A stretch of DNA of 52,477 nucleotides. Origin: an uncultured Bacteroidales bacterium. GTDB lineage: Bacteria > Bacteroidota > Bacteroidia > Bacteroidales > JAUNSR01. The translations under genes were made by a program, and so were the position numbers. The DNA lies in assembly GCA_947074145.1 (NCBI GenBank), contig CAMTOJ010000021.1, positions 1 to 52,477 of the forward strand. Reading direction: 5' to 3'. A model generated the notes under the pieces. It was not told the origin of the DNA, searched no databases, and saw only the letters and a program-made list of their open reading frames with translations. This document shows positions 45,035-52,477 of this stretch, in pieces; position 1 is the stretch's first letter; each line of letters opens with the position of its first letter.

Positions 45035-46480
45035 TTATCGTTTTTGTACAGAGCGCATGTTTGTTGAGTTTTTTCCAAATCCCATATATGTTCTTACACA
45101 CCTGAAACCGATAAATGATCGTTGTTCATTTTGATACTCCCATGTACGCATATCAGAACGCACAAAATGTTCAACATCTTTCCATGATCCTCCTCTGACA
45201 ACTTTTCTCTTCATCTGATAAGGATCCTCTTTAGCAGCGTTATATTTAAATTCAGGATTTATATCAGAAGTATTGAGAACTCCGGCTTCACTCCAGGCAG
45301 TCGATGTCCATTCAGAAACGTTACCAGCCATGTCAAATAATCCGAAGTTATTAGGCGTATATGAACCGACAGGAGAAGTAATCAGGAATCCGTCCTTTGA
45401 ATAATTACCTTCACCCGGTTTAAAGTTTGCATTCATACATCCTTTTTCAGTCCTTGAAACATTTCCCTCCCAAGGGAATTTATTTTCACTTTTTCCTGCT
45501 CTTGCGGCATATTCCCATTCTGCTTCGGTAGGAAGTCTGAACGGTTCTATATGAGGTGCTCCTTTCATATTCAAAGAAGACTTCAAATATTCTGTTCTCC
45601 ATACACAAAATGCATTCGCCTGTTCCCAAGAAACCCCTACTACCGGAAAATCATCATAACCCGGGTGAGAAAAATACAATCTTGCGTATGGCTCATTATA
45701 AGAGTTTGTGAAATCATTTATCCATACCGTAGTATCAGGATAAATATTTAAGATATAAGTATGAAGGAAATCATGCTCACCCTCAAGTGGTCGAACAATC
45801 GTTTCCCCTACAATCTTTCCGTCTTCATCGATGAATGCAGTATCTTTAGATATAAGAACCACTTCATTCGGATCTACTATTACATCTGTATTATAAATAC
45901 GTCTTGCAGGATCCATACGATTCTTTCTTTGAGCATATCCCGTATAATCGAACTTCTCATAACGAAAATTCATCTGAGAAGCGTCAAGAATCATTTTCCC
46001 TGAAATCGGGTCTTTTCTATATATACTCATTATGGCTCTTTCCTCATCCTCTGAAGGTTTACGCCATGGAATCTGTTTATTCCAATTTAAATGAGGAGTA
46101 ACAGGTTCTCCGTAACGATCTTCCTCTATTTTGAAAGCTTCATTACCTCCATATGCAGGATCGGCAAGTCTTTCTCTGATTATCGAATCACGAACCCAAT
46201 AAACAAACTGACGATATTTGGCATTACTTACCTCTTTTTCGTCCATCCAAAAAGCATCAACACTAACCCCTTTCGCCGGCTGAACACCACCCCATAAAGA
46301 GTCGTTTTCAGAGTTCCCCATCTCAATATTTCCTCTTTTCACAAGCACCATTCCAAAAGGTGTCGGCTCACTCCACACCCTGCCTCTGACTCCTGTCAGT
46401 TCTCCCCCTCCGGAAGATACAGGTCCCGCACAAGATGTTACAATGATTAATGTTATTAATGCGAAAAATATATGCTTCAT
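45035..46480 (-). CDS. porK: T9SS outer-membrane lipoprotein PorK/GldK
   Basis: 481 residues. Lipoprotein signal with lipobox VTSC and acylation at C17. The body is a formylglycine-generating-enzyme-like (FGE-sulfatase) fold: VSVDAFWMDEKEVSNAKYRQ, VVGVSWEQANAFCVWR, RLPTEAEWEYAAR and FIGFRCVRTYMG. In this family the fold is structural, not enzymatic. PorK forms the ring with PorN under the outer membrane. It starts 6 bp after porP. Confidence 0.95.
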   Translation of the reverse strand: MKHIFFALITLIIVTSCAGPVSSGGGELTGVRGRVWSEPTPFGMVLVKRGNIEMGNSENDSLWGGVQPAKGVSVDAFWMDEKEVSNAKYRQFVYWVRDSIIRERLADPAYGGNEAFKIEEDRYGEPVTPHLNWNKQIPWRKPSEDEERAIMSIYRKDPISGKMILDASQMNFRYEKFDYTGYAQRKNRMDPARRIYNTDVIVDPNEVVLISKDTAFIDEDGKIVGETIVRPLEGEHDFLHTYILNIYPDTTVWINDFTNSYNEPYARLYFSHPGYDDFPVVGVSWEQANAFCVWRTEYLKSSLNMKGAPHIEPFRLPTEAEWEYAARAGKSENKFPWEGNVSRTEKGCMNANFKPGEGNYSKDGFLITSPVGSYTPNNFGLFDMAGNVSEWTSTAWSEAGVLNTSDINPEFKYNAAKEDPYQMKRKVVRGGSWKDVEHFVRSDMRTWEYQNEQRSFIGFRCVRTYMGFGKNSTNMRSVQKR

Positions 46481-46486
46481 ATTTAA

Positions 46487-47431
46487 TTATAATATTCGTA
46501 TACTTTTGTGTTTGTTCTTACTTTTTCCGGACAGATCCATTTTTACATTATAAGAAGCGGATAATTCATGACTTCCCGAAGTTACTCTTGCTAAAGCAGA
46601 TGTTGATATATCATAAGAATATCCAAACCTTATCCCTTTTATATTGACACCAATATTTATTATAACGGCATCTCCGAATCTGTATCCCATACCTCCGTAA
46701 AACATCTTATTGTAAGAAAGAATAGCGTTTACTTCCTCCTGCCAAAAAATCATATCCGTTTTAACAAGAAAAGAGGTATGTAATTCATATAACGGATTTC
46801 TTAATTCAATATTGTATCCACCATTCAAATAATATGTTCTTTCAAGTTTAATATATGCTTTTTCTTCTAAATCAATCTCGGGTGATGAAAGATGTGCAAC
46901 CGAAAATCCTGCAAACAATCCTTTATATTGATAATGAGCACCAAAACCTGCATCAAAAGCCATTTCGGTAATATCGGTTGTTGGAATAGAGGGATCGGAT
47001 GAATTATGATCCGGGGTATTTGGGATAGATACTTTAGATCCGTCGAAACCTTGTGTTGTCGCTCCAAGTCGAATACCAAGAGAAAGCTTGTGCTCCTCCA
47101 TCTTTAGTTTATATGCATACTGCAATGCAAAACTCGTATTTGAAAACAACCCTGCCTTGTCACTTATCAATATGATACCGGCTGCGTGTTCTTTTTTTAG
47201 AAATTTGAAAGGGGCCTCAGCCGTAATAATAAAGGTATTAGGAGCATTTTTCATTCCCGCCCACTGCATCCTATTTAATGCAGAAACGTTCAACTTATTA
47301 TCCAAAGAAAGCGCTGAGGGATTTATATATCCCGGCATTGCCCAATATTGACTTATCTGTGGGTCTGTCTGTGCCGTCAACTTTACGACATACAGGCAAA
47401 CAAGAAAAGTAAATATCAGGAGTTTACGCAT
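46487..47431 (-). CDS. porP: T9SS-associated outer-membrane protein PorP/SprF family
   Basis: 314 residues with signal peptide 1-20 and the family opening TDPQISQYWAMPGYINPSALS. The rest alternates amphipathic strands as expected for a beta-barrel (FALQYAYKLKMEEHKLSLGI, GMGYRFGDAVIINIGVN). It is the first gene of porPKLMN, the order known from Porphyromonas gingivalis. In that system PorP is needed for secretion and is linked to the PorK/PorN ring. Confidence 0.9.
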   Translation of the reverse strand: MRKLLIFTFLVCLYVVKLTAQTDPQISQYWAMPGYINPSALSLDNKLNVSALNRMQWAGMKNAPNTFIITAEAPFKFLKKEHAAGIILISDKAGLFSNTSFALQYAYKLKMEEHKLSLGIRLGATTQGFDGSKVSIPNTPDHNSSDPSIPTTDITEMAFDAGFGAHYQYKGLFAGFSVAHLSSPEIDLEEKAYIKLERTYYLNGGYNIELRNPLYELHTSFLVKTDMIFWQEEVNAILSYNKMFYGGMGYRFGDAVIINIGVNIKGIRFGYSYDISTSALARVTSGSHELSASYNVKMDLSGKSKNKHKSIRIL

Positions 47432-47470
47432 AATATTTTTAGATGAATCTTTTTTTATATTTTAACGAGG

Positions 47471-47499
47471 TAAAGATAAAAATAAAGCAGATAAGTCAA
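47471..47499 (-). promoter_or_regulatory. Possible por operon promoter
   Basis: The minus strand has TTG (47497-47499), an 18-bp spacer, and TATCTTTA (47471-47478), which lacks the final G of the consensus. It overlaps the upstream terminator. Weak. Confidence 0.3.
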
Positions 47500-47515
47500 T
47501 AAAGACTAATCTGCT
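47475..47515 (-). terminator. Terminator of the DUF2795 gene
   Basis: AGCAGATAAGTC (47486-47497) and GACTAATCTGCT (47504-47515) pair over 12 bp with one mismatch; on the minus strand TTTATTTTTAT follows. Confidence 0.8.
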
Positions 47516-47576
47516 AAAATCTTTTTAATCATTAATCAGGATAGGATAATCCAATATTAACAGACAGAAAAACCCG

Positions 47577-47798
47577 TTAATACTCTTCTTCATTGAAAAA
47601 GAAGTCCTCTTTACTTGGATAATCAGGCCAAATATCCTCTATACTTTCATAGATTTCGCCTTCATCTTCCATTTCCTGAAGATTTTCAATAACCTCCAAA
47701 GGTGCACCCGAGCGCATAGCATAATCTATTAGCTCATCTTTCGAAGCCGGCCATGGAGCATCTTCCAGTTTTGACGCCAATTCAAGTGTCCAATACAT
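47577..47798 (-). CDS. DUF2795-family small acidic protein
   Basis: 73 residues from ATG 47798 (MYWTLELASKLEDAPWPASK). The sequence is strongly conserved in Bacteroidales in my recollection and belongs to the DUF2795 group; it ends in an acidic, aromatic tail (IEDIWPDYPSKEDFFFNEEE). No enzyme motif is visible and the function is unknown. An in-frame ATG at 47843 would place the start inside a good promoter (47830-47859), so the shorter start is preferred. Single-gene unit. Confidence 0.85.
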   Translation of the reverse strand: MYWTLELASKLEDAPWPASKDELIDYAMRSGAPLEVIENLQEMEDEGEIYESIEDIWPDYPSKEDFFFNEEEY

Positions 47799-47829
47799 AA
47801 TATAATAGTTTTTTACATTTAATTTTTCG

Positions 47830-47859
47830 CAAAAATATAACAAATACGTTCATATCCAA
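47830..47859 (-). promoter_or_regulatory. Promoter of the DUF2795 gene
   Basis: The minus strand has TTG (47857-47859), 19 bp, then TATTTTTG (47830-47837), a full TTG-N19-TAnnTTTG match. The leader to ATG 47798 is about 25 nt. Confidence 0.6.
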
Positions 47860-48076
47860 CTATTATACTATTTTTCTTATAGTATAACCGAAAGTTTTGT
47901 TTAATTCTATTAATATTCATGCGATATACCACAAACTTTGCAGTAAATCATTTAAAAAATGAAGTCCTTTTCATTAAAATTATTTTGGGTTTAAGTTAAC
48001 AACCCATCATTTGCTCCATAAATTTAAATGGCTCAATTTATCAGAATCAAACTTCAGTCAATATAAATTCATTTAT

Positions 48077-48682
48077 TTAAGGGATATCTTTCAATTCCGG
48101 TTTTATATTTTGATCCCATAATCTTTCCTCATAACCTGTTTCTATATTTATCAATCTCGATACCATAAAAAGATAATCGGAAAGACGATTGACAAATTGA
48201 AAAATAGTATCATCAACAGAAGAATCAAGCGCTACCCGATGAATCGCTCTTTCAGCTCTTCGGCATACTGTACGGCAAATATTAGCCTGGCAAGCAGCAA
48301 TTGCACCGGATGGAAGAACAAAAGCTTTTAAGGGGGGCAATATTTCTGAAAGTTTATCAATTCTCTGTTCAAGTATCTCAACTGCCTCCGCTTTTAATAT
48401 TGATGCTTCTTTATATTCAGTAGCATCAGGATCGGTAGCTAAATTTGCACCTATGACAAATAATTGATTTTGAATGTAGATTATCATCTTCTGATCATTA
48501 ATCAATTCCTGTGAATCTTCAATATCATCATTTATCATATAATACAATGAACCAAGGAACGAATTAAGCTCATCTATCGCACCATAAGCCTCAAGGCGAT
48601 TATCACTTTTCGATATCCTTTTTCCTCCTACAAGTGAAGTTTCTCCCGAATCTCCGGTCTTTGTGTAAATCTTTGATGCCAT
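48077..48682 (-). CDS. Cob(I)alamin adenosyltransferase, PduO type
   Basis: The enzyme transfers the adenosyl group of ATP to cob(I)alamin to make coenzyme B12, in the cytoplasm. 201 residues with the PduO signature: KIYTKTGDSGETSLVGG, LEAYGAIDELNSFLGS, CRTVCRRAERAI and FVNRLSDYLFMVSRL. These include the ATP loop and the conserved Arg/Asp/Asn positions of the trimer active site. It lies 68 bp after the methyltransferase-like gene, perhaps in the same transcript. No other cobalamin gene is in the window, so it may serve salvage. Confidence 0.93.
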   Translation of the reverse strand: MASKIYTKTGDSGETSLVGGKRISKSDNRLEAYGAIDELNSFLGSLYYMINDDIEDSQELINDQKMIIYIQNQLFVIGANLATDPDATEYKEASILKAEAVEILEQRIDKLSEILPPLKAFVLPSGAIAACQANICRTVCRRAERAIHRVALDSSVDDTIFQFVNRLSDYLFMVSRLINIETGYEERLWDQNIKPELKDIP

Positions 48683-48750
48683 AATCTTATTTATAATAGT
48701 ATATAATATTAAAAATCAGAAGCCAAATAAGTTCGAATTGATAATATAAT

Positions 48751-49491
48751 TTAATAAGAAACTATATAATGATGCTTATAAAGTTTATCATGAAATATTA
48801 ATAACCCGAAATCATATAGATCCATAGAGACTTTAACAGAAGGAAGTGATTTAAGATAATCCCATATTAATTTCATCTTCTCATCTTTTTTTATTCCCTC
48901 AATCAAAATCACGGATCTGTTATGTAATCTCTCAAGAATAAGATTTATATCATTCCAGTTTTCGAAACCTTCTCCTTTGTTTATAAATACAAAGTCCAAG
49001 CATTTATCATTTGGAATACATCTCAATCCTTTAGGTAGAATATCCTCTATAAACAGATATTTATCCCCAAGTAAATTAGTTAAATGAGAATCAAAAAAGG
49101 ATTTTGCTTTCTCTATTTTTTCACTATCAGGGCATATTGAATATACTTTGGAATCTGTTTCGGCAACTCCTAAAACATAAGTAATAATTGCTTCCGAACC
49201 GATCTGAAGTATGTTCTTGGGGTTAAAATTATTAACTAAACGATAAATGAGAAATAATTTTTTTGAAGGGATTTTCTTCTTTAGTGTAATTCTTTTTATT
49301 TTAAATCTTCTCTCAGCACTATATTTCCGTAAACGTCTTATATCATCATAAGCATAATAATACATCTTTTCATTTATCACCTGCGTAATAAGACTAAAGG
49401 CATATGGAGAATGCACCCCGAAACCTTTCGTATATCTAACGTGGCGATACCCCTTCGTCATATATTTCTTAAAGCTTCTTTTTGCTTTCAT
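48751..49491 (-). CDS. Class I SAM-dependent methyltransferase-like protein
   Basis: 246 residues. A basic N-terminus with KGFGVHSPYAFSLITQVI, a motif recurring at the start of a Bacteroidota group annotated as methyltransferases. The middle has a Rossmann-like start NILQIGSEAIITYVLG, an acidic turn YSICPDSEKIEKA and a strand CLDFVFINKG. The glycine-rich SAM loop is degenerate (IGSEA in place of the usual GxGxG), so catalysis is uncertain. The substrate is unknown. It follows apbE by 24 bp and probably shares its transcript. Confidence 0.65.
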   Translation of the reverse strand: MKAKRSFKKYMTKGYRHVRYTKGFGVHSPYAFSLITQVINEKMYYYAYDDIRRLRKYSAERRFKIKRITLKKKIPSKKLFLIYRLVNNFNPKNILQIGSEAIITYVLGVAETDSKVYSICPDSEKIEKAKSFFDSHLTNLLGDKYLFIEDILPKGLRCIPNDKCLDFVFINKGEGFENWNDINLILERLHNRSVILIEGIKKDEKMKLIWDYLKSLPSVKVSMDLYDFGLLIFHDKLYKHHYIVSY

Positions 49492-49515
49492 ATTATAAGG
49501 ATCATCAAAAGCGAT

Positions 49516-50538
49516 TTATTTCAAAAGGTATTTATCAAAACCGCTACTCATTGTAATGTTATAACTTTGATCACTTCCCGATGAAATAAAGTATGCCTCT
49601 ATCTCAGGAGTGTTTTCTACAATTTCCAAACTTCTTTCCAGACCTAACACCATAAAAGAGGTAGCATATGCATCGGCCATGATACACTCGGGTGCTATTA
49701 CTGATGCGCTTAAAAGTGAATGTTCTATCGGATATCCACTTCTGGGATCAATCGTATGAGCATATCTTTTACCATCTTTATAATAGAAATTTCTATAATT
49801 TCCGGATGTCGCTAAAGCACCCTCACACATCGAAAGTATCTCCTGGATCTCCCCTTGAGATGCTCCTGCATCTTCTAAAGGTTTATTAATGCCGATCTGC
49901 CAACATTTACCTTTACTGTTTACACCGCTAAGAGCAACCTCTCCTCCTATTTCTACCATATAGTTTTCAATATTCTTATCTTTTAAAAATTGAGCAACTA
50001 CATCACTGGCATATCCTTTCGCAATTGCCGAGGCATCGAGTTTTACTCTAAAATCAGCCTTTGTAACTTTTTCATTATCAATCCAGACTTTATCACTACC
50101 GACAAAATCTTTTATTGAATCTATTGCCGATTCTGTGACAGAAGAAGCCTTTTCATATCCGAAACCCCACAAATTTACAAGTGGCGCTACAGTTATATCA
50201 AATGCTCCATCTGTTTTTATGTTAATATCTTTCGAAAGATTAAATACGTAGTTAAACCATAAATCAGGCACCACTGTATCATCATTGAGGTTTATTCTGG
50301 AAATAACCGATTTTTTATTAAAGGTAGAAAGAGAGTTGTCAAACTGTTTCAACAGTTCCTTTATATCATTATGATAATCATTATCTGCCTCATAAGATAT
50401 ATGATAAAATGTACCGAAAACAGTTCCTTCATTTTTTTGATAACCGCTATATATGTTATTATCTGGTTGTTTTCGTATTGAAAAGATGATGAACATAACA
50501 ACAAAAACAATAAGCGCTGTGAAAATTCTTTTTTTCAT
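49516..50538 (-). CDS. apbE: FAD:protein FMN transferase (ApbE)
   Basis: ApbE attaches FMN from FAD to Thr or Ser residues of exported or membrane flavoproteins such as RnfG and NqrC. 340 residues: N-terminal membrane anchor about 4-22; core with VAPLVNLWGFG (118-127), LDASAIAKGYASD (167-179), EIGGE (196-200), HTIDPRSGYP (261-270) and the Mg-binding MADAYATSF (D289, T293). All hallmark residues are present. It likely acts on the periplasmic face. Located 32 bp after the DUF6048-like gene in a dense operon; no flavoprotein target is in the window. Confidence 0.94.
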   Translation of the reverse strand: MKKRIFTALIVFVVMFIIFSIRKQPDNNIYSGYQKNEGTVFGTFYHISYEADNDYHNDIKELLKQFDNSLSTFNKKSVISRINLNDDTVVPDLWFNYVFNLSKDINIKTDGAFDITVAPLVNLWGFGYEKASSVTESAIDSIKDFVGSDKVWIDNEKVTKADFRVKLDASAIAKGYASDVVAQFLKDKNIENYMVEIGGEVALSGVNSKGKCWQIGINKPLEDAGASQGEIQEILSMCEGALATSGNYRNFYYKDGKRYAHTIDPRSGYPIEHSLLSASVIAPECIMADAYATSFMVLGLERSLEIVENTPEIEAYFISSGSDQSYNITMSSGFDKYLLK

Positions 50539-50570
50539 ATCTTCTTTCCTTTAAAATAAATAAGCACCTT

Positions 50571-51296
50571 CTATTTTCTATCCTTAAATTCAAAATTATA
50601 ATAAATATTGAAGTTAAGAGATATTCCGTTACCGTTTATTCCATAACCCGGAATATACCACGGATTTGCATAATCTGACGATCCCTCTTTTACAAGCCAT
50701 TTATAATAGACCATCCATCCCATTGATAGACCCTTATAACATTTAACTCTAATTCCGCCCCCTATCTCTAACCAATGTGAATTAAATTTTTGTTCCGGTA
50801 TATTAGTCGAGGGAGTTGAAGGCCAGTAGTCATCTGAAAATTCAAGATATTTATAACTACTTTTATACGAAGAAAAACCATATCTAATTCCACCTATAAC
50901 TATTCCGGGAGTTTCTTTCTTATGAAGAAAGTTATAATGCAATCCTATTCTGGAAAACATTGCATAAGGCACATCAACCTGTATGCCGTTATCTGCAAAT
51001 ATATTTCCATTACCTACTCCAAATGATATCTCCGGGAAAAATCGATTAATCAGATTAGCCTCTGCCATCACTTCAAAATCTCCATGATCCTGTCCTAAGG
51101 CTTTCATTACCGGAGATGCAAGGTTTGTTCCAATTGCAACCGATCTAACAAAAGGCTTAACAACAGAATCAGACTGCATAACCACAATCTCATTAAAATC
51201 CTCTTCTCTGGAATTCTGAGCAAACACAGAACTACCGGAGAAGAAAAACATTAGAAGTATTCTAATAGAATAGTTTAAAATTAATTTTTTTCTCAT
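50571..51296 (-). CDS. DUF6048-like outer-membrane beta-barrel protein
   Basis: 241 residues with signal peptide about 1-26 (ending VFAQ) and many amphipathic strands (RSVAIGTNLASPVMK, EISFGVGNG, GIVIGGIRYGFSS, ending NFNIYYNFEF), which suggests a small barrel. Its start overlaps the end of the upstream lipoprotein gene by 35 bp. This pair, a DUF6452-like lipoprotein followed by a DUF6048-like barrel, seems to recur in Bacteroidota. Function unknown; an envelope role is inferred. Confidence 0.7.
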   Translation of the reverse strand: MRKKLILNYSIRILLMFFFSGSSVFAQNSREEDFNEIVVMQSDSVVKPFVRSVAIGTNLASPVMKALGQDHGDFEVMAEANLINRFFPEISFGVGNGNIFADNGIQVDVPYAMFSRIGLHYNFLHKKETPGIVIGGIRYGFSSYKSSYKYLEFSDDYWPSTPSTNIPEQKFNSHWLEIGGGIRVKCYKGLSMGWMVYYKWLVKEGSSDYANPWYIPGYGINGNGISLNFNIYYNFEFKDRK

Positions 51297-51744
51297 TTGT
51301 TACTTCCGGATTGATAATTTCTGCATCTGTTATAAAATGCCCTTTAAAATCTATAGTTTCTATATCGAAAAAAGCAGAACATCCGCAATCGATATTAAGA
51401 AAATACTCACGACTCTTATAATAAAATGTTATGGTGTCGGTCACTGTATCGTTAGGCATATTAAACTGAAACCTAAGATCTGTATAATCTGTATTGGGAT
51501 TAAGCAATAATTCTATTCCTGTAAGATTTGTGGAGTTTCTCAACATAGCAGAATCCCTTTCCTGACCAATACCCCATACTGAGTAACTATTTATATCTAT
51601 GGGATCTTCGGTTGTGACATTTAAAGATCCATTCGTATATGCAACTACCGATTCAATACAACCTTCATCATCACAAGATATCAAAAAGGATGAGATTAGC
51701 GCAATTAGCGATATTATTGTAATTTTATTTATAAAGTTTCCCAT
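51262..51744 (-). CDS. DUF6452-like lipoprotein
   Basis: 160 residues with a lipoprotein signal and lipobox LISC (acylation at C24). The body has several Cys residues (CDDEGC, DCGCSAFF) and a beta-rich pattern (YSVWGIGQERDS, TDLRFQFNMP). Overlaps the nitroreductase gene by 16 bp upstream and the DUF6048-like gene by 35 bp downstream, indicating a tight operon. No known function. Confidence 0.75.
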   Translation of the reverse strand: MGNFINKITIISLIALISSFLISCDDEGCIESVVAYTNGSLNVTTEDPIDINSYSVWGIGQERDSAMLRNSTNLTGIELLLNPNTDYTDLRFQFNMPNDTVTDTITFYYKSREYFLNIDCGCSAFFDIETIDFKGHFITDAEIINPEVTNEKKINFKLFY

Positions 51745-52253
51745 TTAACTATTTCTGATAATTGCTTACGATTCTTTATTGCTTTTGAAACACCTCCATT
51801 TTCTGAAGGATACCCTAACGGAATTATAGCTATCGGCTCAAGATGTTCAGGTACATTAAAATTAGACTTTAATGTTGCAGGATCAAAATTACATACCCAA
51901 CATGTCCCTAATCCCAATTCTGTTGCCTGTAGACAAATATGCTCAATTGCTATAGAAAGATCTACATCTGCGAAATCTTTCATATCTACCTTTCTCTTCC
52001 ATGACTCTTGTCTATTTGCAAATGCCACTACAAAACAGGGTGCGCTCTGTATCCAGTCCCTTTTATAAGATTCGATAACTCTCGATCTGCCGTCAGGAGT
52101 TTGAACCACAAGGAACACCCAAGGCTGGAAATTTACCGCAGATGGAGCCAACCTTGCAGCCTCAAGAACCTTTTCTATCTTTTCCTTTTCGACCGGTTTA
52201 TTCTGATAATCTCTTAAAGAGAATCTTTCATTACATAAATCGAGAAATTTCAT
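51729..52253 (-). CDS. Nitroreductase-family flavoprotein
   Basis: 174 residues of the FMN-dependent nitroreductase fold. FMN-binding N-terminus FSLRDYQ with ERFS, then ARLAPSAVNFQPW, and the C-terminal GLGTCWVCNFD and IPLGYPSE motifs. It is a short form typical of anaerobes. The physiological substrate is unknown (quinones, nitro compounds or flavin oxidoreduction are possible). Its 3' end overlaps the lipoprotein gene by 16 bp, so the pair is probably co-transcribed with apbE downstream. Confidence 0.9.
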   Translation of the reverse strand: MKFLDLCNERFSLRDYQNKPVEKEKIEKVLEAARLAPSAVNFQPWVFLVVQTPDGRSRVIESYKRDWIQSAPCFVVAFANRQESWKRKVDMKDFADVDLSIAIEHICLQATELGLGTCWVCNFDPATLKSNFNVPEHLEPIAIIPLGYPSENGGVSKAIKNRKQLSEIVKWETL

Positions 52254-52265
52254 AAAACTTTTCTA

Positions 52266-52477
52266 TTATATTGTTTTTTCTATCTGATAATTATTTCTTT
52301 CTGTAGAGTTGCGGGAGATTAGCTCTCCGATAAATCCTGTCAAAAAGAGTTGTGTTCCTAATATCATCGCCGTAAGAGACAAATAAAAATATGGCATTTC
52401 TGTCACCAATCGATAGGGTAATCCCGACCACATTGAATATAATTTATAACCTCCAACTGCAATAACCGAAAGAAAAC
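52266..52477 (-). CDS. Membrane glycosyltransferase (GT2, polyprenol-phosphate type), C-terminal fragment
   Basis: Only the last 70 residues are in the window. The fragment has a first hydrophobic stretch (FLSVIAVGGYKLYSMW), PYFYLSLTAMILGTQLFLTG as a second membrane helix, then GFIGELISRNSTER and a polar tail to the stop at 52266. This matches the C-terminus of DPM1/ArnC-like family 2 glycosyltransferases, which have two C-terminal helices and the GxxGELIxR motif. The catalytic domain lies beyond 52477. It is upstream of the nitroreductase by 12 bp, probably the same operon. Confidence 0.75.
   Translation of the reverse strand, partial: FLSVIAVGGYKLYSMWSGLPYRLVTEMPYFYLSLTAMILGTQLFLTGFIGELISRNSTERNNYQIEKTI

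Noticed and set aside
47987..48005. GGGTT/AACCC hairpin as terminator after the cobalamin adenosyltransferase gene
   Set aside because: The stem is only 5 bp and no T-run follows on the minus strand.

Overview
The window is low-GC DNA from a member of the Bacteroidota, most likely the order Bacteroidales. The evidence is a complete porPKLMN (gldKLMN-type) core of the type IX secretion system (T9SS), two hybrid two-component regulators with AraC-type C-termini, several proteins with T9SS C-terminal sorting domains, start sites without Shine-Dalgarno sequences, and repeated TAnnTTTG-type -7 promoter boxes. The GC content and gene set would suit a Dysgonomonadaceae or Paludibacter-like lineage, but I cannot fix the genus from sequence alone.

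Layout. 1-302 is the start of gap (GAPDH, minus). 816-3356 is a secreted tandem GH43 enzyme. 3560-4655 is prfB, read through a classical programmed +1 frameshift. 4746-6548 is a long-chain acyl-CoA synthetase. 6889-8001 (plus) is an M20 deacylase of the ArgE/DapE type. 7996-9586 is a toxin-antitoxin-like pair (XRE-ImmA/IrrE protein plus PIN-domain protein) with a 38-bp palindrome over its promoter, followed by a palindrome-dense noncoding stretch. 9987-13658 is sufBCD, and 13920-14471 encodes a CvpA-family protein.

14738-40892 is a carbohydrate-degradation island. It holds a CBM-like secreted protein, a 1370-residue BNR propeller protein resembling PL24/PL25/GH145, a GH128 giant, two convergent hybrid two-component sensors, a clan GH-A-like RICIN/LamG protein and a GH127/GH146 beta-L-arabinofuranosidase. 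All five secreted proteins end in T9SS sorting domains. No susC/susD pair is present. Directly beside the island lies the T9SS core operon porP-porK-porL-porM-porN (41317-47431). The enzyme set (GH127, propeller lyase or rhamnosidase, GH128, a GH-A enzyme, and GH43 nearby) suggests a plant arabinogalactan-protein or mixed cell-wall glycan as target, sensed by the two regulators and attacked by enzymes exported through the adjacent machinery. That functional link is an inference.

47577-52477 holds a DUF2795 small protein, a PduO-type cobalamin adenosyltransferase, then a tight minus-strand set: methyltransferase-like protein, ApbE flavin transferase, DUF6048-like and DUF6452-like envelope proteins, a nitroreductase, and the C-terminus of a membrane glycosyltransferase cut by the window edge. 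I saw no tRNA, rRNA, insertion sequence or CRISPR array.
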